Counted from the first letter of the stretch, positions 1-8,883 are shown. The stretch: 64,000 nucleotides of DNA from JAAFIW01 sp031414805 (GCA_031414805.1 JANOQJ010000061.1:12080-76079), one strand, 5' to 3'. Notes: generated by a model from the sequence alone, not told the origin. Translations and numbers: made by a program.

Positions 1-1
1 C

Positions 2-544
2 ATGGATGCGGGCATGGACGACTACCTGACCAAGCCGCTGCAGGTGGCAGCGCTGGCACAGGCGCTGGAAAAATGGGTGGTTCTACCTGGCACCGTGGCA
101 CCCGTATCTGTTCTGGGCGCGTCCCCTGCGGCCCTGGCACCGGCACCGGCAGCAGCAGCGGCAGCGGCAGCGGAGCCTTCGCTCGATCTTCAATTGCTGG
201 ACGACAGCCGTTTGCTTGAGTTCATCGAGTTTGACGACGATGCCCGCAGCATGACCCGTGAGGTTGTGCAACTGTTTGTGGTCGACGCGCCGCAGCGTGT
301 TCAGGTCATCCAACAGGCTGCCGCAGCGGGCGATTTGCAGGCGCTGGCGCGAGCCGCACACGCTCTGAAGGGCTCTGCCAGCAACATTGGCGCCGTTGCG
401 CTGCAAACCGTTTGTACACACATCGAGGCGCAAGCCCTGGCCGGCGATTTGCGTGCCGCTGTGGTGCAGGTGCCCTTGCTGCCAGATTTATGCTCCCAGA
501 CGCTAGTGGCTCTGGATGGCTACCTGCAACCCGCGCTTCAATAG
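2..544 (+). CDS. hybrid sensor histidine kinase, C-terminal fragment (receiver end + Hpt), partial
   Basis: Only the last 180 residues are in the window and the frame is open to the left edge. It starts with the end of a receiver domain (DYLTKPL, conserved Lys-Pro at residues 11-12), then a Pro/Ala-rich linker (about 25-60) and a histidine phosphotransfer domain (about 75-175). The phospho-accepting His is residue 120 in AHALKGSASNIG. This order is typical of the C-terminus of a tripartite hybrid kinase of the BarA/ArcB type, which relays phosphate His-Asp-His to a separate regulator. The sensed signal and the partner cannot be read from this fragment. A Crp/Fnr regulator follows 109 bases downstream, with a dispersed repeat in between. 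Confidence 0.85.
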   Translation: MDAGMDDYLTKPLQVAALAQALEKWVVLPGTVAPVSVLGASPAALAPAPAAAAAAAAEPSLDLQLLDDSRLLEFIEFDDDARSMTREVVQLFVVDAPQRVQVIQQAAAAGDLQALARAAHALKGSASNIGAVALQTVCTHIEAQALAGDLRAAVVQVPLLPDLCSQTLVALDGYLQPALQ

Positions 545-554
545 ATGGCCATTG

Positions 555-612
555 TTTACTATGAAAATAATAGCTGCTTGAGCATGACTGACAAGGGCTG
601 TGGGCACTTTTG
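555..612 (+). repeat. dispersed repeat family A, copy A1
   Basis: Intergenic copy. It has an ACTAT-type left edge, the core TAGCTGCTTGAGCA at 571-584, and ACAAGGGCT at 591-599. It fills most of the gap between the kinase fragment and the Crp/Fnr gene. Confidence 0.8.
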
Positions 613-653
613 ACTATAAAAGTGCCTGTTAGCGCAGTTTTGACAGCCCCAAC

Positions 654-1310
654 ATGCGAAACCACCGCGTACCGCCCGACAACGAACTGCTGGATAACCT
701 GTCCGCCAACTTGCGAGAGCTGGCACGCAGCGGCGTGATTCGTCAGTACGAAAAAGCCACCCTCGTCCTGACGGAAGGCGAACCCGGTGATTCGCTGTAT
801 GTGGTGCTGGCTGGTAGCGTCAAGGTGTTCTCCACCGACAACACCGGACGCGAGATCGACTACAACACGATTTTTTCAGGCGACTACTTTGGCGAAATGT
901 CACTGGACGGCGGGCCGCGCTCCGCGTCCGTCATGACCCGCGAAAAGTGCACGTTCGCCGTGGTCACGCGCAATGCCGTGGCCAAACACTTGGCCAAGCA
1001 GCCAGGATTTGCCATGGAGCTGGTCACGCAAGTGATCGGCCGCGCCCGCAAAGCCACCGAAACCGCCCGCAGCATGGCCCTGGTGGACGTGTATGGCCGG
1101 GTCATAGACGCACTGGAAAGCATGCGCCCGCCAGGCAAAGGCGATACGCCGGTGGTCATCCGGCCGGTGACGCATCTGGACATTGCGACACGTGTGGGCT
1201 CCAGCCGGGAAATGGTCAGCCGCACGCTGAAAGAGCTGGAGCGAGACGGCTACCTGGAATTGGGCGTGAAGCGCGTGACGCTACTGAAGAAGCTTCCGAT
1301 GCGGGACTGA
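654..1310 (+). CDS. Crp/Fnr family transcriptional regulator
   Basis: 218 residues, the usual length for the family. Residues about 15-130 form a cyclic-nucleotide-binding jelly roll, including the phosphate-cassette-like GDYFGEMSLDGGPRSAS. A long dimerisation helix follows, then a C-terminal winged helix (about 150-215) with recognition-helix sequence GSSREMVSRTLKELERDGYL. The cassette holds Glu and Arg where cAMP binders usually have them, so a nucleotide effector is plausible. No Fnr-type N-terminal cysteine cluster is visible, so an oxygen-sensing role is unlikely. The ATG at 654 comes shortly after repeat A1, and the region just upstream may hold the promoter. The regulon cannot be inferred from position. 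Confidence 0.9.
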   Translation: MRNHRVPPDNELLDNLSANLRELARSGVIRQYEKATLVLTEGEPGDSLYVVLAGSVKVFSTDNTGREIDYNTIFSGDYFGEMSLDGGPRSASVMTREKCTFAVVTRNAVAKHLAKQPGFAMELVTQVIGRARKATETARSMALVDVYGRVIDALESMRPPGKGDTPVVIRPVTHLDIATRVGSSREMVSRTLKELERDGYLELGVKRVTLLKKLPMRD

Positions 1311-1331
1311 CGCAAAATTCTGGCGTACAAC

Positions 1332-2429
1332 CTACAGCGACAAAATATGGCCCACCCGCGGGTCACCGCGCCCGGCCAGTACTTGGGCATAGGCTGCTTG
1401 AACGGCTGAATTGCCGCTGTGGTGTTGCACCTGCACCCAGGGCGTGGAAGGTGCAGACGGGGGTGTGGTGACGGTGGACAGGAAAGCGTGCCACGCGCCA
1501 ATCTGGCGCTCGCGAAACGCATTGGCGCCCCAGTCAGCCAGGCGTTTCTTGATTTGTGCCGGTGCAAAAAACAGCGTGGCTTTGGGACCCGGCAGGTCTT
1601 TGGCACCGCCCAGGTTTTCCACGTGCGTGCCGCCAATCGAGCAGCTGTATTGCAACTGCGAAAAGCGGGTGTGAATGGCCCGGCGCAGGTCGGCATTGCC
1701 CGCAAAGTCCACATACACGCAGGGCGCATCGGCAGCCATCTGATCCAGCTCTTCGTAGGCCAGCACCCGGCTGTAGCAACCCAGGCTTTCGCAAAAAGCG
1801 CGGTTGGCCGCCGAGGTCAGCCCTACCACCTGCACGCCGGGGCGTTGAATCATTTGAAAGGCGGTGCCGAAAGCAGTTTTGCTGGACGCGCTGGACAAAA
1901 TCGCTGTGCCAGCGCCGAAAAATGCGTTGTCATCAAAAAAATCATCAATTAACCATGAGGTCACGAACAGCGGGCGCAGCAGCGACTGCAGGGCCTCGGT
2001 ATCGGGCGTGTAGAACGCATCAGTACTGCAACGGGTGTAGCTGTTGTAGACCGGGTGCAGGCTGGCGCGGTGCGGTGCCGCATCGGAAAAGCCGATTTCA
2101 GACAGACGGGAAGGCGTCAGCACCGCGTGGCTGGCCATGGGCCAGTAGCCATACACCCGCTCACCGACCGCCACGCCAGGACACAAGCTTTGCACCACGG
2201 TGGCAAAGCCCCACACCGGAATCACACCCCAGCCGTCTTGCTGCGTCGGGAAAAACTGCCAGTAGTTCATGGCATCACCAAACGCGGCGTAGGTGATGTT
2301 GTTGGAGGTCAGTGCAAACGATTCGACCTTCAGGCGAACCTGGCCGTCTTGCAAGGGTTCATCGGCTTGCGTGAGCAACTGGGTGGTGGGCAGCGCATCT
2401 TTGCGCACGAGGAGTGTGGTGGTGTTCAT
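1332..2429 (-). CDS. DUF2855 family protein
   Basis: About 365 residues when started at the ATG at 2429 (MNTTTLLVRKDALPTTQLL). An in-frame start 36 bases further upstream is possible but would add a non-conserved tail. The segment ALTSNNITYAAFGDAMNYW and the WGVIPVWGFATV motif are typical of DUF2855, a family distantly related to medium-chain dehydrogenases/quinone oxidoreductases. An SSASSKTAFGTAF stretch sits where a cofactor-binding helix is expected. The substrate is unknown. It lies upstream of ohr on the same strand with about 100 bases between them, which does not by itself show co-transcription. Confidence 0.8.
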   Translation of the reverse strand: MNTTTLLVRKDALPTTQLLTQADEPLQDGQVRLKVESFALTSNNITYAAFGDAMNYWQFFPTQQDGWGVIPVWGFATVVQSLCPGVAVGERVYGYWPMASHAVLTPSRLSEIGFSDAAPHRASLHPVYNSYTRCSTDAFYTPDTEALQSLLRPLFVTSWLIDDFFDDNAFFGAGTAILSSASSKTAFGTAFQMIQRPGVQVVGLTSAANRAFCESLGCYSRVLAYEELDQMAADAPCVYVDFAGNADLRRAIHTRFSQLQYSCSIGGTHVENLGGAKDLPGPKATLFFAPAQIKKRLADWGANAFRERQIGAWHAFLSTVTTPPSAPSTPWVQVQHHSGNSAVQAAYAQVLAGRGDPRVGHILSL

Positions 2430-2530
2430 GGCTGCAACCGTAAAACAAACGGCCCGCCGGTACAAGACCGGCGGGCCGCTTTTGCGACAACTTTTCAGCG
2501 CGCGAATCAGGTTAGCGCATCAGACCAGGA

Positions 2531-2959
2531 TCACACCAACGCAATCGTCACATCAATGTTGCCGCGCGTGGCGTTGGAGTAAGGGCACACCTTGTGGGCG
2601 GTGTCCACCAGGTCTTGGGCCACCGCACGGTCCATGCCTGGCAGGCTGATGTTCAGGCGGGCTGCGATGCCGAAACCGGCAGGCGTGGGGCCCAGATCCA
2701 CTTCTGCATCAATCGCGGCATCGGCAGGCACAGCCAGTTTTTTCATACCGGCGACATGCTTCATGGCACCCATGAAGCATGCCGAATAGCCAGCGGCAAA
2801 TAGCTGCTCGGGATTGGTGGCATTGCCAGCGCCGCCCAGTTCTTTGGGGGGGGCCAGTTTCACGTCCAGCAGGCCATCGCTGGTTTTGGAAGCGCCGTCG
2901 CGGCCACCGGTGGTGTGGGCTTTGGCGGTGTACAGCACTTTGTCGAGAGGGGTGGTCAT
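2531..2959 (-). CDS. ohr: organic hydroperoxide resistance protein Ohr
   Basis: 142 residues, full length for the Ohr branch of the OsmC/Ohr superfamily. It reduces organic hydroperoxides (fatty-acid peroxides, peroxynitrite) with lipoylated-protein electrons, acting as a homodimer in the cytoplasm. The two redox cysteines are visible: Cys61 in AAGYSACFMGAMKHV and Cys125 in VCPYSNATRGN. Arg20 and Glu51 occupy the expected catalytic positions. The MarR-type regulator OhrR, often adjacent, is not seen on either side. Start at the ATG at 2959. Confidence 0.95.
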   Translation of the reverse strand: MTTPLDKVLYTAKAHTTGGRDGASKTSDGLLDVKLAPPKELGGAGNATNPEQLFAAGYSACFMGAMKHVAGMKKLAVPADAAIDAEVDLGPTPAGFGIAARLNISLPGMDRAVAQDLVDTAHKVCPYSNATRGNIDVTIALV

Positions 2960-3044
2960 GGCAAAAATCCTTTTCAGTTCAGGGTTAAGAAAAATGAAGA
3001 CGGCGCGATTATTGGCGCATTAGCCTGTGCCTGCTGTCGTCAGT

Positions 3045-4229
3045 TCATTTGTCCGATGCAGTCGGCTTATTGGACCGCGGGGCCACATGCTCCACTGAGG
3101 CGCCGCGCACCGGCATCAAGTCGTCCAGCATGCCGTCCAGGCACATCATGTCGCGATACGCGCCCAAGCCTAAGAGCGGGGGCCCAGCCACGTCGCGCAT
3201 ATGGTGATCGCCCAGCATCCAGCGCAGCACCCAGATCCGAGCGGCACGGGTAGGCCACACCGAAACGAGCTCTTTGACCAGCTGTGGGTCACTCAGCAGC
3301 TCTTCGTTGGCCGTGGAGGGCTGCTGCCACATCGGCGCGTTTTGACCAAAACGGTTACGAAACGCGTCACGCGCAATGTTCCATTCGTTTTGCTTGTTCA
3401 GCTTGCGGTACAGCTCCAGCAACTCCAGAAACACCCAGGGGCTGGTGTAACGAAAGTCGACCAGATGCTCTTGCAGCAGCAATGTGGCGGCTACCACGTT
3501 GCCGCGTTTGAGACGCTTGTACAAACGCCGCTCCAACTGGTGCAGATCAATCAGGGTGGCTTCACGGCGCGAGGTGGTGTCGCCAATACCGGTCACATAA
3601 ATCGAACGGGCGGCTTCGCCGGGATCCGGGCTGTCCGGCAGGATGTCGTCCAGGCTGAGCGGCGGTGGCATCAGTGGCAACGGCAGCCCGCCCTCCCCGA
3701 TGAACTGCTCGGTACTGAGGCTTTGCTGCGTGTCAAGCGGCATGCTGGACAGCGCGGGTTGCACGTTGGCCCAGAACACCGAGTCGTGTTGTTCGCGCAG
3801 TGCCCGCACTTTTTTGCGATGACTGATCCACGCAAAGCCCGCGACGGCCGCGCTGACGCCGATGGCAGCCCAGGCCACCGCCGGCAAGCCAACTACACCG
3901 TCGCCCGGCTTGTCGGCGTCGCCTGTTGCCTGACTCGCCGATGGCTTCGGCGGGACGGCCGACGTTGGACTGGGGGGTGCGGTTGACGCAGCGGCGTTGG
4001 TGGCGTCAGGCGCTTTGCCGGGGATGGGTGTCGCACCGTCAGTTGTGGATGGCGCCGTGGTCTCAGCGTTAATGGTCGCAGTGGTGGCTACGCCTGTGGG
4101 CTCGGCCGATGTTTCAGACACAGCCGCCGGGGCTGGGCGATCAACCGGCGGACGGCCCAAAACATCCGAGCGGCGCAGCGGCAGCGGGGGCAAGTCAGCG
4201 TCATAAATACCGGGCTTTTCCTGGCTCAT
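3045..4229 (-). CDS. membrane-anchored protein of unknown function (weak FimV resemblance)
   Basis: 394 residues. The N-terminus (about 1-110) is low-complexity and rich in Pro, Ala and Thr. One transmembrane helix lies at about 112-135, followed by a basic stop-transfer HRKK. The C-terminal 200 residues look folded and alpha-helical, with LHQLERRLYKRLKRGN and a FLELLELYRKLN segment that resembles TPR-like or FimV-type helical repeats. No signal peptide or catalytic motif is seen. The anchor position suggests a short low-complexity side and a helical domain on opposite sides of the inner membrane. A link to FimV-type polar or pilus assembly factors is only a guess from helical character. It is divergent from psd. 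Confidence 0.6.
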   Translation of the reverse strand: MSQEKPGIYDADLPPLPLRRSDVLGRPPVDRPAPAAVSETSAEPTGVATTATINAETTAPSTTDGATPIPGKAPDATNAAASTAPPSPTSAVPPKPSASQATGDADKPGDGVVGLPAVAWAAIGVSAAVAGFAWISHRKKVRALREQHDSVFWANVQPALSSMPLDTQQSLSTEQFIGEGGLPLPLMPPPLSLDDILPDSPDPGEAARSIYVTGIGDTTSRREATLIDLHQLERRLYKRLKRGNVVAATLLLQEHLVDFRYTSPWVFLELLELYRKLNKQNEWNIARDAFRNRFGQNAPMWQQPSTANEELLSDPQLVKELVSVWPTRAARIWVLRWMLGDHHMRDVAGPPLLGLGAYRDMMCLDGMLDDLMPVRGASVEHVAPRSNKPTASDK

Positions 4230-4440
4230 GGATCGGGTGTGTAGGTCGCACGAAGGAGGTTGCGGGCGTAACCGCAGAAGTACATGATGTTACAAGCCCT
4301 GAACATGTAACTGAAACAAGCTTGTACGGGTCGTTTTGGTCGAGGCGCGGGCTTGGTTTTTTCGTTCATTAGCGCTCAAGAATAAAACGAGTGGCATTGC
4401 TTGTATGGTGTTGCCGCTTCAAAACATAAATTTTTGCACC

Positions 4441-5289
4441 ATGACCCCTGAACAACGTGCGGTACTACCGCAATACCTGCTGCCCAAACAGGCGCTCACC
4501 ACGCTGGCCGGCAAAGTGGCTCACTTGCGGGGCGGTGCTTTTACCCAGGCGCTGATCGCCCGCTTTGTGGACCGCTACCAGGTCAATATGGCCGAGGCCG
4601 CCGATCCGCGTTTGAGCAGCTACGCCAGTTTCAATGAATTTTTCACCCGCCCGCTGCGCGCAGGTGCAAGGCCGCTGGCACAGGCCGACTTTGTGTGCCC
4701 GGTGGACGGGGCAGTCAGCCAACTGGGGACGATTGAGGGCGACCAGATTTTTCAGGCCAAGGGCCATTCCTACAGCACCCGCGCGCTGGTGGGTGGTGAT
4801 GCTGCTTTGGCCGCGCAGTTCGAGTGCGGCAACTTCGCCACCATTTACCTGGCGCCCAAGGACTACCACCGCATTCACATGCCCTGCGCCGCCACGCTGC
4901 TGCGCATGATTCACGTGCCGGGTGCGTTGTTTTCGGTGAACCCCACCACCGCACGCGGCGTGCCGGGCTTGTTTGCCCGCAACGAGCGGGTGGTGTGCGT
5001 GTTTGACACCGCGCATGGGCCGTTTGTGCAGGTGCTGGTGGGCGCCACCATCGTGGGCAGCATGGCCACCACCTGGCACGGCCAGGTCAACCCGCCGCGC
5101 ACCGGGCAGCTGCGGCAATGGTCGTATGAAGGCCAGGGTGTTATGTTCAAGCAAGGTGACGAAATGGGGCGATTTTTGCTGGGCTCCACCGTGGTGCTGC
5201 TGTGGCCCAAAGGCGTGGTGAGCTTGAATCCAGCGTGGCATGAAGCATTGCCGGTGCGGCTGGGGCAGGCGATGGGTAGGCTGGCATGA
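4441..5289 (+). CDS. psd: phosphatidylserine decarboxylase (proenzyme)
   Basis: 282 residues from the ATG at 4441. A longer in-frame extension to 4336 exists but is not family-like. The enzyme converts phosphatidylserine to phosphatidylethanolamine at the inner membrane and is made as a proenzyme that self-cleaves to form a pyruvoyl group. The cleavage motif LGST is at residues 247-250, so Ser249 would become the pyruvoyl group. Asp89 in CPVDGAVSQLG and His143 in KDYHRIHMP fit the self-processing triad. The stop overlaps the gph start by 4 bases (ATGA). Confidence 0.95.
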   Translation: MTPEQRAVLPQYLLPKQALTTLAGKVAHLRGGAFTQALIARFVDRYQVNMAEAADPRLSSYASFNEFFTRPLRAGARPLAQADFVCPVDGAVSQLGTIEGDQIFQAKGHSYSTRALVGGDAALAAQFECGNFATIYLAPKDYHRIHMPCAATLLRMIHVPGALFSVNPTTARGVPGLFARNERVVCVFDTAHGPFVQVLVGATIVGSMATTWHGQVNPPRTGQLRQWSYEGQGVMFKQGDEMGRFLLGSTVVLLWPKGVVSLNPAWHEALPVRLGQAMGRLA

Positions 5290-6020
5290 AAGCGCCCGCG
5301 CACGCATTACCGATGCAAGCAGCGCTGATCGACCTGGACGGCACGCTGGTGGACACGCTGGGCGACTTCACCGTAGCCATCAACGCCATGCTGGCCGACT
5401 TGCAATTGCCTGCCGTGACCCGCCAGGTGGTGGAGCACGCGGTGGGCAAAGGTTCGGCACATTTGATCGACACAGTGCTAAAAGTGGCTCTAACCCTTTC
5501 AGATACTGCTCAAGCAGCTATTGATTTAGTAGCGTTAAACCAACTGGGCTGGCAGCACTACCAGCGCCACTACCGTGCCATCAACGGCCAGCATGCGCCG
5601 GTGTACCCGGGTGCTCTGGAAGGCTTGCGGCAGTTGCAAGCGCACGGTTTGAAACTGGCCTGTGTGACCAACAAACCCACCGAATTTGCCGTGGTGCTGC
5701 TGCAGGCCAAAGCGCTGGACGGGTTTTTCAGCCACGTCTTCGGGGGCGATTCATTTCCCGAGAAAAAGCCCCACCCCATGCCCTTGCTCAAAGCCTGCGA
5801 GGCCCTGGGCAGCTTACCGACACGCAGCCTGATGGTGGGCGACAGCCGCAACGACGCGCAGGCCGCCCGGGCGGCGGGTTGCCCGGTGGTGTTGGTGACG
5901 TATGGCTACAACCACGGGGAACCCATTGAAGCAAGGGAGGCTGGGGCTCAGCCGGACGCACTCATCAGTTGTTTGACTGACCTGGTATCGCTGCTTTCTT
6001 GCCCAACAGCGCGTCTTTGA
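5286..6020 (+). CDS. gph: phosphoglycolate phosphatase (HAD superfamily)
   Basis: 244 residues. HAD motif I is DLDGT (Asp16/Asp18), motif II TNK at about 128-130, the Lys is at 160-161 in PEKKPHP, and motif IV is VGDSRND (Asp186, Asp190). The cap domain lies between motifs I and II. It dephosphorylates 2-phosphoglycolate, formed mainly in DNA repair and oxygenase side reactions. Residues about 66-83 of the cap are encoded by repeat A2 (reading SDTAQAAIDLVA), so the cap carries inserted or substituted sequence, yet the frame is intact. It starts inside the psd stop and its last 56 bases run into the convergent chalcone-isomerase-like gene. Confidence 0.92.
   Translation: MKAPAHALPMQAALIDLDGTLVDTLGDFTVAINAMLADLQLPAVTRQVVEHAVGKGSAHLIDTVLKVALTLSDTAQAAIDLVALNQLGWQHYQRHYRAINGQHAPVYPGALEGLRQLQAHGLKLACVTNKPTEFAVVLLQAKALDGFFSHVFGGDSFPEKKPHPMPLLKACEALGSLPTRSLMVGDSRNDAQAARAAGCPVVLVTYGYNHGEPIEAREAGAQPDALISCLTDLVSLLSCPTARL
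5479..5536 (-). repeat. dispersed repeat family A, copy A2 (inside gph)
   Basis: Antisense to gph. CCCTTTCAGATA precedes the core TGCTCAAGCAGCTA, and ATTGATTTAGTAGCG follows. It translates in gph as TAQAAI without a stop. Confidence 0.85.
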
Positions 6021-6576
6021 GGTTGCGGTCTGCTGGCGACTTGCCCAACCAGATGCTCATCATCGCGACAAAAAACTCGGGTTCTTTGTACGGCTCGCTG
6101 GCCTTGCCCCGCACCGTGATGATGGTGCCGGTGCCTGGAACCCAGTCAATGGTGAAGGTGTCCCCCGCCGCCATCTTTTTCTCGTCGGCAAACATTTGCC
6201 CCATCCGCACCAAGCCGGCAACCACTTTGGAAAAGTCTGTGCGCGAGACGTTGTCTTCTACCGAGCGGGTGAACAGCTTGCCCAACTCGGACGAGTCAAT
6301 TTCTCGCAGCATGGTGATGGTCATTCGTTTCGGGCCGACCATCGCCAGAACCTCTTCGGGTGTTTCGGCTTTTTTCGGCAGGTATAAGCCCGCAGAGTAG
6401 ACCTTGATGATGGCGCGGTAGCGCGTGCCGGCGCCATTGAGCACCAGCTTGCTGCCACGAAAATCGAGTGTTTCCTGAAATTTGACGCCGTTGACGTCGA
6501 TAGTTTGTGCGTTCAAGCCCGCCATGGAGCCCACCAGCAAACCCGCAGCCAATACCAAAGTTTTAAGAAAATGCAT
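5965..6576 (-). CDS. chalcone-isomerase-like exported protein
   Basis: 203 residues from the ATG at 6576 (MHFLKTLVLAAGLLVG), giving a signal peptide that probably ends at LNAQ (about residue 21). The mature part has the chalcone-isomerase-like fold signature YRAIIKVYSAGLYLP, with a repeated pattern of strands, and SSELGKLFTRSVEDN. In bacteria this family is not tied to flavonoid chemistry. Some members are periplasmic and sit near lipid genes, and catalysis is unproven. The 3' end overlaps gph in convergent orientation. A second, divergent family member is at 56664-57296. Confidence 0.82.
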   Translation of the reverse strand: MHFLKTLVLAAGLLVGSMAGLNAQTIDVNGVKFQETLDFRGSKLVLNGAGTRYRAIIKVYSAGLYLPKKAETPEEVLAMVGPKRMTITMLREIDSSELGKLFTRSVEDNVSRTDFSKVVAGLVRMGQMFADEKKMAAGDTFTIDWVPGTGTIITVRGKASEPYKEPEFFVAMMSIWLGKSPADRNLKDALLGKKAAIPGQSNN

Positions 6577-6907
6577 GTCACGCTCCAAAGTGTTTGTATA
6601 GACCCTAGTTGATCAATTCGTGAGTAATTGTGTGAACCTGCCCCACGTGTGTGCAACAGGGTTTGTGTGGAGCTCCAGACACCTTTGCTACACTTTTGCA
6701 ATGTTCATTCAACGCATCACCTCCGCAGGCCGAGCCGATACCCGTCGCGCCGACCGGGGAGCCTGGCCCTGGCGGCCCTGGCCTTCCCAACTTTGATGTC
6801 TTGCACGGCACCCTGGCCGTGTTCCCTTTGGTTGATGACGGTCGCGCGAATCACAGCCTCACGCGCGGCTTTCGAAATGCGGCAACCCCTGTCGCTGGAC
6901 ACCTCAC
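6577..6907. other. intergenic region upstream of trpE
   Basis: 331 bases between the divergent chalcone-isomerase-like gene and trpE. It must contain both promoters. I see no trp leader peptide with tandem Trp codons and no clear attenuator hairpin. A short GTG-started frame (6651-6911) runs through it but has no family-like features. TTGTGT at about 6664 and TACACT at about 6690 are too far apart for a convincing sigma70 promoter. Confidence 0.4.
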
Positions 6908-8440
6908 ATGATCACTGAACTCGAATTCAAAAGCCTGGCGCAAGCCGGCTACAACCGAATTCCGCTGATGGCGCAAGCCTTCGCGGATCTGGAAACTCCG
7001 CTGTCGCTTTACCTGAAGCTGGCCCACCCTAAAAACGCCGGGCGGTTGAGCTTTTTGCTGGAGTCGGTGGTGGGCGGCGAGCGCTTTGGGCGCTACAGCT
7101 TCATCGGCCTGCCCGCGCGAACGCTGCTGCGCGCACGTGGCTTTGGCGCACAGGCCAAAACCGAGGTGGTGACCGACGGCCAGGTGGTGGAAACCCACGC
7201 CGGCAACCCGCTGGATTTTGTGGCTGCCTACCAGCAGCGCTTCCAGGTGGCGCTGCGCCCCGGCCTGCCACGCTTTTGTGGCGGCCTGGCAGGCTACTTT
7301 GGCTACGACACGGTGCGCCATATCGAGAAAAAGCTGGAACACAGCTGCCCGCCCGACACCTTGGGCTGCCCCGACATCCTGCTGCTGCAATGCGAAGAAC
7401 TGGCGGTCATCGACAACCTCTCGGGCAAGCTGTATTTGATCGTCTACGCCGACCCGGCGAGCCCAGAGGCCTATGCAAATGCAAAGAAACGTTTGCGCGA
7501 ACTGAAAGAGCAACTCAGGTACTCGGTGAGTGCTCCAGTGGTAGCCCCCACGCAGAGCCACCCCGCGCAGCGCGAGTTTGCCAAGGCTGACTACATCGCC
7601 GCAGTAGAGCGCGCCAAAGAGTTGATTGCGGGCGGCGACTTCATGCAGGTGCAGGTGGGCCAGCGCATCAAAAAGCGCTACACCGAATCGCCCTTAAGCC
7701 TGTACCGCGCCCTGCGCTCGCTGAACCCCAGCCCGTATATGTATTACTACAACTTATGCGGGGCCGAGGAAACCAGCAGCGACCTGCATGTGGTGGGTGC
7801 ATCGCCCGAGATTCTGGTGCGCCAGGAGCAGGTCACACACCTGGAGAAACAAGCCCAGAAGATCACCATCCGCCCCCTGGCCGGCACCCGCCCCCGCGCC
7901 GCCACGCCCGAGCGCGACGCAGCCGTCGAGCAGGAGCTGATCAACGACCCCAAAGAGCGCGCCGAGCATGTGATGCTGATCGACCTGGCCCGCAACGACA
8001 TCGGCCGCATTGCGCAGACCGGCACCGTGAAAGTGACCGAAGCCTTCGCGGTGGAGCGCTACAGCCACGTCATGCACATCGTGAGCAATGTGGAAGGCAT
8101 CTTGAACGAGGGCATGAGCAATATGGACGTGCTACGTGCCACCTTCCCCGCCGGCACCCTGACCGGCGCGCCCAAGGTACACGCCATGGAGCTCATCGAC
8201 CAGCTGGAGCCCAACAAACGCGGCCTGTACGGCGGCGCTTGCGGCTACTTGAGTTTTGCGGGCGATATGGACGTGGCGATAGCGATCCGCACCGGCGTGA
8301 TCAAAGACCAGATGTTGTACGTGCAGGCGGCGGCAGGCGTGGTGGCGGACTCGGTGCCGGAGCTGGAATGGCAAGAAACAGAGGCCAAGGCGCGGGCACT
8401 GCTGCGGGCGAGCGAGTTGGTTGAGGAGGGGCTGGAATGA
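6908..8440 (+). CDS. trpE: anthranilate synthase component I
   Basis: 510 residues, full length. It makes anthranilate from chorismate using ammonia supplied by TrpG, the first step of tryptophan synthesis. The N-terminal regulatory domain has the LLES Trp-binding motif in LSFLLESVVGGE. The C-terminal chorismate-binding domain shows IRPLAGTRPR, DLARNDIGR, PAGTLTGAPK and the GGACGYLSF region. Feedback inhibition by tryptophan is expected from the LLES motif. The trpG partner is not immediately next: a GxxExxY gene starts inside the trpE stop (ATGA) and separates the two by 537 bases. Confidence 0.96.
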   Translation: MITELEFKSLAQAGYNRIPLMAQAFADLETPLSLYLKLAHPKNAGRLSFLLESVVGGERFGRYSFIGLPARTLLRARGFGAQAKTEVVTDGQVVETHAGNPLDFVAAYQQRFQVALRPGLPRFCGGLAGYFGYDTVRHIEKKLEHSCPPDTLGCPDILLLQCEELAVIDNLSGKLYLIVYADPASPEAYANAKKRLRELKEQLRYSVSAPVVAPTQSHPAQREFAKADYIAAVERAKELIAGGDFMQVQVGQRIKKRYTESPLSLYRALRSLNPSPYMYYYNLCGAEETSSDLHVVGASPEILVRQEQVTHLEKQAQKITIRPLAGTRPRAATPERDAAVEQELINDPKERAEHVMLIDLARNDIGRIAQTGTVKVTEAFAVERYSHVMHIVSNVEGILNEGMSNMDVLRATFPAGTLTGAPKVHAMELIDQLEPNKRGLYGGACGYLSFAGDMDVAIAIRTGVIKDQMLYVQAAAGVVADSVPELEWQETEAKARALLRASELVEEGLE

Positions 8441-8883
8441 ATGCGGAGAGTTTTTTGAACGCAAAGTGCGCAGAGGTTACGCAAAGTACGCAAAAGGACA
8501 ACCAAGGCATTGAAAACGGCTTATCACACGTCGTTATTGGTGCCGCTGTAGAAGTGCAGCGTGTGCTTGGAACTGGCTTATTAGAGAGCGCCTACTGCGC
8601 AGCCCTGTCAATTGAATTGCGTGAACGCAGTATTTATTTTGCTTGCGAAGTGCCGATTTCGGGTACCTACAAAGGGAAGCCACTTGGCGTTGCTTACCGA
8701 GCAGACTTTGTCGTCGAAGCGTCTGTGATTCTCGAAATCAAGGCTATCGATACGGTTACCGATCTTCACCGAGCACAACTACTTTCGTACCTGCGTATCA
8801 GCGGACTCAAACTTGGCTTGTTGATCAATTTTCATGCTTTTCCAGTTTCGCGAGGCGTTCACAGAATCGTGAACAAGCTATGA
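8437..8883 (+). CDS. GxxExxY family protein (PD-(D/E)xK-like fold)
   Basis: 148 residues. The name-giving motif is G47-L-L-E50-S-A-Y53. A nuclease-like pattern follows: Asp90 in YRADFVVE and Glu100-x-Lys102 in ILEIKAI, matching the D...ExK of the PD-(D/E)xK superfamily, so a nuclease-related function is possible but unproven. The first 20 residues are encoded by a palindromic repeat arm (B1 left), and an inverted copy of the same arm lies just downstream (8898-8940). Gene plus arms therefore look like an inserted unit between trpE and trpG. The start ATG overlaps the trpE stop. Confidence 0.85.
   Translation: MNAESFLNAKCAEVTQSTQKDNQGIENGLSHVVIGAAVEVQRVLGTGLLESAYCAALSIELRERSIYFACEVPISGTYKGKPLGVAYRADFVVEASVILEIKAIDTVTDLHRAQLLSYLRISGLKLGLLINFHAFPVSRGVHRIVNKL
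8456..8498 (+). repeat. palindromic repeat family B, left arm flanking the GxxExxY gene
   Basis: Starts TTGAACGCAAAG and continues with CGCAGAGG and CGCAAAG blocks. It is about 90 percent identical to the reverse complement of 8898-8940 and is translated as the N-terminus of the GxxExxY protein. Confidence 0.85.

Noticed and set aside
1250..1729. Minus-strand frame overlapping the end of the Crp/Fnr gene
   Set aside because: Shadow of DUF2855 and Crp/Fnr coding sequence in other frames.
4465..5307. Antisense frame opposite psd (280 codons)
   Set aside because: Composition reflects the complementary strand of psd; psd motifs on the plus strand are decisive.
6651..6911. Short GTG-started frame upstream of trpE, possibly a leader peptide
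   Set aside because: 86 codons without Trp codons in tandem, no ribosome binding site and no attenuator hairpin; overlaps the trpE start.
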